From positions 2,418,001 through 2,482,000 of the forward strand of contig NZ_AP019309.1 in the NCBI RefSeq assembly GCF_003925875.1: a stretch of DNA of 64,000 nucleotides, written 5' to 3'. Of this stretch, positions 55,035 through 63,071 are shown one piece after another (positions within the stretch are counted from its first letter, which is position 1; each line of letters opens with the position of its first letter). The position numbers and the translations under genes were made by a program. The notes under the pieces are model-generated. The model was not told where the DNA came from. It did not search any database and saw only the letters and a program-made list of their open reading frames with translations. The stretch comes from Intestinibaculum porci. Lineage in GTDB: Bacteria; Bacillota_I; Bacilli_A; Erysipelotrichales; Coprobacillaceae.

Positions 55035-56606
55035 TTATGATTCAACCTCTATTTTTCCCTCCAAATCTCCGTTTGTACGATTTGAAATAATAGAATACTT
55101 TAGTTTTACTTTTTCCTCAGCATTTCGTTTTTTTAAGACCATTACCGGTCCCATCCAAATAGTCTCGTTAGCACGAAGAGAGCCAATTTCATATTGATAT
55201 CCATTATCATCTTCCGGTTTTTTTATATAAACTTTTAATTCTTTTTCATAATCTTCTGCACCAGAATCTTCCTGTTGAGATCCAAACGGTGTTATAATCG
55301 GCATCCGAAGTTGTGTTGGATCAAATGGAACATAAAAAGCATTTTCTTCATATCGTATATAACTATCTTCGTTCATTTTCAGGAAATGCTCCACGAGTTT
55401 TTTATCGTATACAATTCCCTCAAGCCCCACACATTCTCCTTCACCACGAATTTCTGGATTGATTAGATTTTTGTCAGGCTGCACACATTCTGCGCTTTCA
55501 TTTTCTATATGTATAGAAATCCTGATACTTGTATCTGTTTCATTTGAGTCATTCCTGACAGCCAACGAAAGGATTAGCATATCATCAAAAGTACGCGCGT
55601 ACAAATCCACCAACTGAAGTGACAATAGTTCATTTTTCAATTTGCCAATCAAATCGAACTTTCTTTTCTCGTCTTCTGTTCCATCATAGTCTTCAGAATG
55701 ATTGTAAATTATTGTTTTCGATTTTAATGCGCCGAGATCAAAGAATTCATCTGAAACTTCTTTTTCAAGATATTCTTTTAACAGTTTTCTAATCGTTTCC
55801 TTATCATCTTCTGCAATGCCCTTTTGAATCCATGCGCCACCTAATGTAAGCCTTAATCGCTCCATTGGATTCTCTGATTGTTCAGTCGTGTCAACTAATT
55901 TGGTTGATTTTGGAATGCTTATCTTCTCAATTTGTTCAAATAAATCCTCGCATTTTCTTAAAGATCTCACTCTATTTTCTGTGTAATACTTTCCAGTATA
56001 AATATTATACGGTATCACATTTTGAGTAATTCTATTACTCTCAAAATCATATCCACCAACTTGATAGTGTGCTCTACCACTTCGATTCACCCCACCCGCA
56101 AATAGAAAGGTGGTCACTGTCTGTGCAATAATTTGTTTAATTCTGGTACATTCTGTTTCTCGCGTTGCTTGTGTGAATCGGAATCCCGTCAACCTTCTAT
56201 GTGATATATCAAACGGATAATCATCAGGATTTCCATACTCTGAATTATACAAGCATATTATACGATCCCATCCGAGAACTTTTGCGGCATAGCCTGTTTC
56301 CAATAGAACATTAGGATTGGGAGTTCGTTTTCTATTGCCTGTTAAATTTCCATTTTCATCAATAGCAGGGAAATCATTTATGATACTTAAATCAGCAATA
56401 AACAAATCACATTCATCGATTTTTCCAAAAATGCTTTTTGTTATATCAGGGCTTCCAGTTGTTCCCTGAGTTGCGCGATCTGGTTTTATGTCTGACACAT
56501 CTCGCAAAATCTCACATACACCAGCGAGACAGTCATCAATAAATCTCGTCGTTTTGTTCGCAGATAAATCAGATTGCCACGAATAAAAAATTTTAAATTC
56601 TGACAT
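55035..56606 (-). CDS. TIR-like/nucleotide-hydrolase-like protein, defence candidate
   Basis: 523 residues. The start FKIFYSWQSDLSANKTTRFI is a hallmark of a TIR-related family often labelled as predicted nucleotide-binding. A Rossmann-like domain follows to about 165, with FIADLS and NPNVLLETGYAAKVLGW. The Glu there sits where TIR and nucleoside-deoxyribosyltransferase-like enzymes carry the catalytic Glu. The remaining 350 residues are mixed alpha/beta and unrecognised; they could be a sensor. TIR-type effectors in bacteria often destroy NAD upon phage infection. That activity here is inferred. It lies about 500 bases from the KAP NTPase on the same strand. Confidence 0.75.
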   Translation of the reverse strand: MSEFKIFYSWQSDLSANKTTRFIDDCLAGVCEILRDVSDIKPDRATQGTTGSPDITKSIFGKIDECDLFIADLSIINDFPAIDENGNLTGNRKRTPNPNVLLETGYAAKVLGWDRIICLYNSEYGNPDDYPFDISHRRLTGFRFTQATRETECTRIKQIIAQTVTTFLFAGGVNRSGRAHYQVGGYDFESNRITQNVIPYNIYTGKYYTENRVRSLRKCEDLFEQIEKISIPKSTKLVDTTEQSENPMERLRLTLGGAWIQKGIAEDDKETIRKLLKEYLEKEVSDEFFDLGALKSKTIIYNHSEDYDGTEDEKRKFDLIGKLKNELLSLQLVDLYARTFDDMLILSLAVRNDSNETDTSIRISIHIENESAECVQPDKNLINPEIRGEGECVGLEGIVYDKKLVEHFLKMNEDSYIRYEENAFYVPFDPTQLRMPIITPFGSQQEDSGAEDYEKELKVYIKKPEDDNGYQYEIGSLRANETIWMGPVMVLKKRNAEEKVKLKYSIISNRTNGDLEGKIEVES

Positions 56607-56764
56607 ATATCCCCCTGACTAAACTATTTATTATCTCACATCTTCGCCAATCATCGAATCTTTGATTCTCAAATTGTTGCCTGCTGCTCACCACGAAGAG
56701 GTGTGTGATTATCAGAGCAGCGTAGGGAGCTACCCCTTCCAGTATATCACAATTTCAACCCTTT

Positions 56765-57376
56765 TTACAGACGTTTTCTTGCCTTCATCATCGCACAATA
56801 CATCAATCCGCCGATCATTCCACCGACTGTGTTATAGAAGATATCTAATAGTTGGAATGTACCCAAGCGAAGCAATAATTGCAACATCTCTATGCTTACT
56901 GAAAAGATAAATGCTATCTTTCCGCTGTACCACAGTATCTTCTTCCAGCCTTTCTCCATCTTCTCTTGGAACGTCCACGCCACTACTGCTGAAAACGGTA
57001 CTATCATGATTACGTTCTCGATGCACTCAGTGGTCAGCTTCTGTTCACCGTTCTCTGTCTCCCAGATGCCCCAACTGCCCATGACATCGGATAAAGGATT
57101 CATCCACAGCTGACGGTTTAACAAGGTTCGGAACAGAATAAGTGAAGTCACAAACGCCAAGAAGAATAGTTTTCTGAAGAACACGTCCTCTTTGAACTTC
57201 TGATACCTTGTCATCATGGCAATCTTCCAGCCTTTTCCGGCTCTAATAGATTCATAGGCATATAGATAGAAAAACATGGCGAGGAAGGAAAGCAGGAGCG
57301 AGAATCCAAACGGCTCGTAGAGAGCTGTCAAAATGTTTGTGAGAATCTTCCCGAGTAAATCAATCGTTTCTTTCAT
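56765..57376 (-). CDS. VanZ-family membrane protein, second copy
   Basis: 203 residues, five helices, with TECIENVIMIVPFSAVVA, IEMLQLLLRLGTFQLLDI and FYNTVGGMIGG as VanZ core. The same length and the same N-terminal extension (ALYEPFGFSLLLSFLAMFFY) as the protein at 40531 show they are paralogues, but base composition is less AT-rich here, so this copy was probably brought in by transfer. It starts 7 nt after the restored end of the broken nucleotidyltransferase gene. Confidence 0.85.
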   Translation of the reverse strand: MKETIDLLGKILTNILTALYEPFGFSLLLSFLAMFFYLYAYESIRAGKGWKIAMMTRYQKFKEDVFFRKLFFLAFVTSLILFRTLLNRQLWMNPLSDVMGSWGIWETENGEQKLTTECIENVIMIVPFSAVVAWTFQEKMEKGWKKILWYSGKIAFIFSVSIEMLQLLLRLGTFQLLDIFYNTVGGMIGGLMYCAMMKARKRL

Positions 57377-57382
57377 CGTCGT

Positions 57383-58280
57383 TTACAGATTACTAAACAA
57401 GTCAGTCTTATACACGTCGTTCTCCAGCATTTTTTGAAGCTGTCCTTTACGGCTGCAACATCCTCGTGATAGGTCATACCGTACCAGGTGTCATTGGTCT
57501 TCAGAACATTCACAGACATCTTGCCCTGCTCCAGCAGTTCACCGATGAAGATAGGGATCAGATACTCTGCTTTCAGAGGATTGCCCGGGACTTCTTTCTC
57601 AAAAAACTCCTTGAAGCCCTCCTCCAACACATCCAAGAACTCTGGTGTCAAGCCCCACATGTTCATGGACACCAGAAAATTCACATCAACAACCACACCG
57701 TCTGTCTCTGCTCCATCTGCAGTCTTCACGATGTTCTTTGTTTCAACAACCTCTGTCAGATTATTCTGGTCGTCCATCTTGCAAATACCACGGGTCACAC
57801 CGCCATTATCAGACAGCGTATTCTTCAGCACAAAGCCAGCCATGCAGAACTTGCCACCATTCACCAGATACTCATGGACTTGAAACCTTCCTTGCCGTAG
57901 TAATCGTCTACATTGATGACGATAAACGGAGTCTTGATGACCTTCTTCGCTGCAAGCACAGCCTGACCGGTTCCCCACGGCTTTATCCGGCCTTCTGGCA
58001 GAGTTTCCGGGATATCATTGATATCTTGGAAAACATAGTCAACAGTTACATTATGAGAAGAGCAAATGGAGGCAATGCGATCACCAATAACCTCTTTAAA
58101 CTCTTTCTCGATATCCTTACGGATGATAAACACTACATGGTTAAAACCTACCTCAATCGCATCATGGATTGAGTAGTCCATAATGATATGTCCAGCATCA
58201 TCCAGCGGCTCCAACTGCTTAATTCCCGTTCCAAAGCTGCTACCGATACCAGCAGCCATGATAAGTAATGTTGTTTTCAT
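57383..58280 (-). pseudogene. Nucleotidyltransferase (sugar/choline-phosphate type), broken by frameshifts
   Basis: From ATG 58280 the frame reads TTLLIMAAGIGSSFGTGIKQ and onward as a nucleotidyltransferase of about 298 codons. A shift near 57880 (after YYGKEGFK) moves it to the frame that continues HEYLVNGGKFCMAG, and a second shift at an A6 run near 57430 restores MLENDVYKTDLFSNL and stop at 57383-57385. The usual GxGSRFGG loop is GIGSSFGTG, so the key Arg is also lost. Relatives occur with Lic-type and capsule genes. This looks like a decayed, transferred supply gene with the VanZ gene as former operon partner. Confidence 0.85.
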
Positions 58281-58777
58281 AGTTTTTTATACCTTTTTTC
58301 TGACAATATTCTTTTACCATAGGTTTCGTCCTTCACATCTCAGCCGATCCTAGTGTAGTGCGTCAGATTGTCATATGCTAGAAAATTTATTTATTTTGGT
58401 TGAGTGAGTCTCACAATATCCCCGCTTTTTTTGGTAGGCCTTCACATTATTCCTAACAGTTCCGCAAATTATTTCAATCCATAATATCAACTCGTAGTAA
58501 ATAATGTATTAATATAAGATATCTGTATATAAAGCTGTTGAACAGCATCAAATTATTCGTAATGCAAGCAGCACTTTCTTTTTGAATTGCAATGCAGATT
58601 AAAAATGACGGTAACCGCAGATTATTTTAGGGATGACCGTCATTTTATAATTGATCCTTAAATCACTTTATTTTACTGTACGTGATGCATGCATTCGCTA
58701 ACAAGCTCATCACTTTATTTTCAATTACAGATGCACATTGTTTTGTTCATGATATCAACTAGCGGGTTGATATACTG
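58281..58777. other. Gene-free region with a palindromic terminator-like hairpin
   Basis: About 500 bases. The only clear feature is AAAATGACGGT (58602-58612) with ACCGTCATTTT (58636-58646), an 11-bp stem around 23 nt with A/U tracts on both sides, suited to act as a terminator in either direction. No gene is supported. Confidence 0.6.
58602..58646. terminator. Possible bidirectional terminator
   Basis: Perfect 11-bp inverted repeat (AAAATGACGGT / ACCGTCATTTT) with a 23-nt loop, about 130 nt after the 58778 gene. It may instead be an end of a lost mobile element. Confidence 0.5.
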
Positions 58778-59074
58778 TCAAAATTGAATATCCGGATCAT
58801 TATATACAATTCTAAGCATCTCTTCTATGATCTCATCTGAAGATGGAGGATAAGTGTATTTGCCGGCTTCATACATTAAGTCAACTTTGTCTGTAAGTCT
58901 TTCGATTTGAGTATTCAGGTCTCTAATTGCAACACAGAGCTCATCAATGTAGCATACTTCATCATGAACAGCGTATGTCATACTCTTAGTTTCTTTGGCA
59001 AGACTGCTAATCTGATCAACACTCTGCTGAAGAGATCTCATCTTTTTATTGATTTCCTTAATTTTATTACTCAC
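58778..59074 (-). CDS. Coiled-coil accessory protein of the ExeA-like transposon module
   Basis: 98 residues from GTG 59074, preceded by AGAGGAG; the longer frame to 59227 overlaps the next gene and is unlikely. Residues 1-70 form a coiled coil (SNKIKEINKKMRSLQQSVDQ, then IRDLNTQIERLTDKVDLMYE) with a short acidic tail. The start lies 1 nt after the stop of the 59076 gene, so they are co-translated. I know no function. Together with the next two frames it resembles the small accessory genes behind ATPase subunits of transposons. Confidence 0.55.
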   Translation of the reverse strand: MSNKIKEINKKMRSLQQSVDQISSLAKETKSMTYAVHDEVCYIDELCVAIRDLNTQIERLTDKVDLMYEAGKYTYPPSSDEIIEEMLRIVYNDPDIQF

Positions 59075-59075
59075 G

Positions 59076-59354
59076 CTATGCTTGCTCCTCTCTTGTTTTT
59101 TTGGTTTCTGAAATAATAGCTTCGAGCATTCTGGTGTTCCTTCTTCCAAGATGTGCTTTGACTGTATTGTGAATTTCATAATCATCACTAAACAGCAGAT
59201 AGGAGAAGTTCTGCACATAATGATCAATTAGAAAGTAAAACTGATCATTAGTCATGCCGTGGCTCTGGTAGAGGCCGATCGCAGAACGAAGCTCCTCAGT
59301 AATGACTTTTCGGGTTGAAGGGTAATAGATAATTTCATCAAGTGTTTTAATCAT
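59076..59354 (-). CDS. Helical accessory protein of the ExeA-like transposon module
   Basis: 92 residues, mostly helical (KTLDEIIYYPSTRKVITEEL, then LGRRNTRMLEAIISETKKT). It begins with ATGA overlapping the stop of the ATPase remnant (59351-59354) and ends just before the coiled-coil gene. No family recognised. The tight overlaps show that the three frames were one operon. Confidence 0.55.
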   Translation of the reverse strand: MIKTLDEIIYYPSTRKVITEELRSAIGLYQSHGMTNDQFYFLIDHYVQNFSYLLFSDDYEIHNTVKAHLGRRNTRMLEAIISETKKTREEQA

Positions 59355-59790
59355 TCCAATTCAACCTCCTGCTGTGCCATCAGAATCGTATCTGTTCCGA
59401 TAGGCTTTTCCTTGCGATTTGCGCCCTCAATAAGGGCCTTTTCAAGAATATTGTTCATCCGTCTTACGGAGCCGTTTCTGATTTCCCAGGCGGCGTTAAT
59501 AGCTTCAGGAGAAAAGACTGGCTCACGGCAGCCGCATTCCTTGAGGCAGTGCTTCACATAGGCTTCGGCCTCCTTTTTCTGAAGCCTCTGCATATCGTAA
59601 TTAATCACAACGCGCTGTCTGAGGGCATCATGCACTCTCTTGCCAAGAATACCGTTAAAACCTGATTACCCAACGAAAATAAGAATCATTCTGTTCTTGG
59701 AGTCAAAGTTAAAATTCAAAAGCATCTTAATGTCATGAAGAATAGCATTGTGTAAATACTGTGCTTCATGAATATTCTCCGGGTTTAGCA
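59351..59790 (-). pseudogene. ExeA/TniB-like AAA ATPase, C-terminal half only
   Basis: Reading from about 59790, the frame shows NPENIHEAQYLHNAILHDIK, a DSKNRMILIFVG strand, then a TAA at 59666-59668 where relatives have Gln, and continues VHDALRQRVVINYDMQRL and GSVRRMNNILEKALIEGANR. These match the second half of ExeA-type AAA ATPases used as target-selection subunits by several transposons. The Walker A half is absent: the frame runs into the repeat array at 59788. It is therefore both truncated and interrupted. Confidence 0.75.
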
Positions 59791-60201
59791 CCATGTATCG
59801 CATGTTGAGCACCAGTGATATTACGGTAAGCACCACTAGCCGGTATCATCAATGACACCATGCATATTGATATCAGCACCACTTATTGCATTCATGACAC
59901 CACCATTATCATGTTTGGCACCATTAGGCTATGTCATCAATAGCACCATACATATTGAAGTCAGCACCACTTGTTTCACACTTGGAACCTGTACTCTCAT
60001 ATTGAGCACCACTGACCTGTATCATCAATAGCACCACATATATTAGATCAGCACCACTAGTTGCATAGACAGCACTACCATTATCATGTTTAGCACCTGC
60101 TATCTATCTCAGTAATAGCACCATCAGTATACTTACTAGCACCTGCTGTTTAATTGGCAGCACCAGCAGTCTTATTTAAAGCACCAGTGAAATCCTTACT
60201 G
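59788..60201. repeat. Ordered 21/25-nt array with an 88-nt higher-order period
   Basis: Nineteen units begin with GCACCA or a one- or two-base variant, all in one orientation, at 59788, 59809, 59830, 59855, 59876, 59897, 59918, 59943, 59964, 59985, 60006, 60031, 60051, 60072, 60093, 60118, 60139, 60160 and 60181. Steps are 21 nt, except every fourth step, which is 25 nt (one step is 20). Units at matching places in the groups of four resemble each other: the 25-nt ones end in ATCATCAATA, the next contain CATATTGA, the next CTTGTTGCAT, the next CCATTATCATGTTT. This is a higher-order repeat of about 88 nt with roughly 4.5 copies. It ends 100 nt before the istA start. Confidence 0.9.
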
Positions 60202-60300
60202 ATGCCTTTTATTTTGCTTTTTTCTCTTACCAAATTGCTTTTCTTTACTATCATATACTTGTGGAATTATCCACATGTATATGAAAGGAGGCATTTCTAA

Positions 60301-61864
60301 ATGTCTAAAAAGATTAATGTGCGTACAGTTCTCAAAAAGCACAGACTGGGTCTCAGCGAAAACAAAATTGCTCAGACATGTCATATGTCAAAGCATTCTG
60401 TTAAGGCGGTTCTTGACAGATTAAGGGATATTGAATTTGATCTCGGCACCATTGATAACTACAGTAATGATGAGCTCTATTCCATGTTTTTCCCAACTAA
60501 GTACGAAAGCGAAAATTTGTATTTTAAAGTCAACTATGATTATGTTCACAACGAGCTCAAAAAGCCTTCGGTTAACCTTAGAATACTATGGGATGAGTAT
60601 AAAGACTCTATTCCAGAGGGCATGTATCCCTATAGCTATCCTTCTTACTGTCGAGGATATTCTGATTTTGTGAATATCAATAATCTTACTAACCATATTG
60701 AACATAAGCCAGGTGAAACTGTGGAAGTAGAATGGAGCGGAGATCATATGCATTATGTGAATGAAAATTGGTGAATTAGTCACTGTGCATATCTTTGTTG
60801 CCTGTCTTCCCTATAGTCGCTATGCCTATGTTGAACCCACCCTTGATGAAAAGATGAACACCTGGATAGCTGTAATGTGAATATGCTGGAGTATTTTCAT
60901 GGAGCGCCTAAACGGATTGTTTGTGACAATCTTAAGACCGCAGTTGTATCCCATCCTAAGGAAGAGGAAATTATTCTTACAGACCAGTATCTTGATTTTG
61001 CTGAATACTACTCTATGGCAATCATGCCGGCAGCCGTAAGAAAACCGAAGCAGAAAGCATCAGTAGAAAATACTGTTGGCAATATTGAGACATTCATTAT
61101 TGCTAGGGCACGTAATATTACATTTACCTCTTTCAATCAACTTAAGCTTTATGTTATGGAGCGGTTCCAGAAATATAATGATCAGCCATTTCAGAAGCGT
61201 GATGGCTCAAGATCATCTGAATTCGAAGAAGAAAAGACTCGCTTCAGCCGCTTCCTAATATTCGCTATGAGATCGCAGAGTGGACTTATGGAAGAAAAGT
61301 TAACTTTAATAGTCATATTCAGTCCCTTATCAATACATTGGTAAATCAGTTGACGTTAAAGCAGGAACTGAAACTCTCTCATTCTTTTATAAAGGGAAGC
61401 GAATTGCTACACATCCTTTATTTCTTGGTAACGTCAAATATAAATACTCTACCCAGGAGCAGCACATGCCTGAAAAGTTTAAAAGAATGAATATGGAATG
61501 GGCTGAAAAGATCGGTCCTAATACTTATGAAGTTATAAATCGAATCTTCCTAAAAACAAAAATCGAAGAACAGGCTTATAATCCAACATTGGCTGTCCTT
61601 CGTTTAGGCGGTTCGTATTCCAATGAACGACTGGAAAATGCCTGTGGAATTGCACTTCGCAGTTTCATTACTCCCCGTCATAAACATATTAGGGATATTT
61701 TGGCTTCTAAGCAAGATCTGGCAGAAAAACAATTAAAAAATAAAACTATTGATGGCGTGGAATCCCATGATGCATCACTTGATGAAAACAAGGGACACTT
61801 AAGAGGCAGCGACTATTTTAAAAACATCGGTCAAAACAGCAATAAAAACGGAGGAAAAGACTAA
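60301..61864 (+). pseudogene. istA: IS21-like IstA transposase with several frameshifts
   Basis: Starts at ATG 60301 after AAAGGAGG. The HTH start (LGLSENKIAQTCHMSKHSVK) and the rve-type core are present in pieces: EVEWSGDHM (first Asp), IVCDNLKTA (second Asp), KASVENTVGN (Glu). Frame changes occur near 60765, 60855, 61240 and 61345. The end, from 61466 (EKFKRMNMEWAEKIGPNTYE, then RLGGSYSNERLENACGIAL), is intact and typical of IstA. The intact protein would be about 510 residues. It cannot work in this state. Confidence 0.85.
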
Positions 61865-61866
61865 TT

Positions 61867-62182
61867 ATGATTAACGAAGAGACAAAAACTAAACTTCAGG
61901 TGATGGGAATGGAAGAATTTGCAGATGGTATTGAAAGTCAGCAGCGTGCTGGTACATTTGATGCAATCCCCTTTGAACAGAGATTTGATAATCTTGTGGA
62001 TTATGTTTATGAAGCCAAATATCAGAAAAAAATTGAAACTCTTAGAAGAAGAGCAAAATTAAGATTTCCTAGCGCAGATGTGCGAGATATCTATTATGAG
62101 GGTCGTGCGATCACTAAAGAATTAATCGCGAACTTAAGCACATGCAACTATATGTTTTCTCATATTGATATTAGTATTGAAG
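61867..62182 (+). pseudogene. istB: IstB helper ATPase, truncated by an IS1595-like insertion
   Basis: Starts 2 nt after istA with GGAGG upstream. It encodes only the N-terminal IstB domain (FEQRFDNLVDYVYEAKYQKK, then LSTCNYMFSHIDISIEG); the AAA core is missing. The last codons before the TAA come from the IS1595-like end that begins at about 62183. The rest of IstB must lie beyond the window, if it survives. Confidence 0.8.
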
Positions 62183-63050
62183 GACGTGTTGTTAACAAAT
62201 AAGTGACTTTCACATATAAGCTCCGTATTTATCCTTTTCAAGCGATGTATTGAACATCAGGATATATGTATATTTGCTAAAATATATAGTACCTGGAGGT
62301 ATTAATATGGAAATTCAAAACATTGCTGCTAACTTATCTAATATTAAACTAGATCAATTTCAAATTGAACAGATTCTTGATATGGTTGAGGAGTATATTG
62401 AAGCTAATGAAACTGCGTCTACACCTATCATAGAGCATTGCCCAAAATGTCCTGAAAAACATCCTAAAATGATCAAAGCAGGACACACAAAAAGTGGCAA
62501 GCAAATGTATAGATGTAAAAGCTGTAATAAACGCTTTGTAGCGGATACCGGTCAATTAACTTTCTATTCACATCAGAGCCTTTCAAAGTGGAAAGTTGTT
62601 CTTAAAGATACACTCAACGGTTTAGCTTTACGCGAAACTGCATTCAAAATCGGTGTGCATTATGTAACTGTATTTAGAATGCGTCATAAGCTACTTCATT
62701 TCATTGAAATGATCCTAGCTAATGATTCTGTAGGTGATGTAGCTGAAATAGATGAGAAGTACATCCTGGCGAGTCATAAAGGGACCAAGCTGGAAGGCGT
62801 TGATCCTCGAAAACATGGATCAATAGCACCGAAACCAGGCATAACTGATATTCTAGTATGTATTATGACCGTAGTTTCCCGAGGCGGAAATACATTTATT
62901 CACACCTATAATACCGGTCGACCTACTGACGTGAATGGCTATGAATTTTGTCAGCATATTGACAAAGAAAGCTACTGCTTTACAGATGGTATCAATATTT
63001 ATGACTGGAGTCTGAAAAAACGAAATTGCGGCGTAAAGCATCTAAAACTC
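62183..63050 (+). mobile_element. IS1595-like element, copy 1, interrupted by copy 2
   Basis: The left end begins GACGTGTTGTTAACAA and reads inward to AGTGACTT. The body carries an ISXO2-type transposase up to codon 248, where the sequence changes to the end of copy 2 at 63051. The remainder is not in the window. Confidence 0.75.
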
Positions 63051-63071
63051 GACGTGTTGTTAACAATTTAG
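62307..63071 (+). pseudogene. IS1595-family (ISXO2-like) transposase, copy 1, 3-prime truncated
   Basis: True start at ATG 62307 with GGAGGT 8 nt upstream; the longer frame from 62250 lacks a site. A zinc ribbon (CPKCPEKHP, then YRCKSCNKRF) at 49-90 and an ISXO2-like DDE domain (AEIDEKYILASHKG, then CFTDGINIYDW). Native sequence ends at KHLKLD; the last residues VLLTI come from the inserted second copy. Relative to copy 2 it lacks about 80 C-terminal residues, including the region with the last catalytic residue. Confidence 0.85.

Noticed and set aside
57466-58172. Plus-strand open frames of 131-175 codons
   Set aside because: They are antisense to the nucleotidyltransferase pseudogene, whose minus-strand frames show clear family motifs.
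59788-60201. CRISPR array
   Set aside because: Units are 21-25 nt without unique spacers, the conserved part is only about 6 nt, and no cas genes are present.
59788-60201. Coding heptad repeat (21 nt equals seven codons)
   Set aside because: Every fourth step is 25 nt and shifts the frame, and stop codons occur in all frames.
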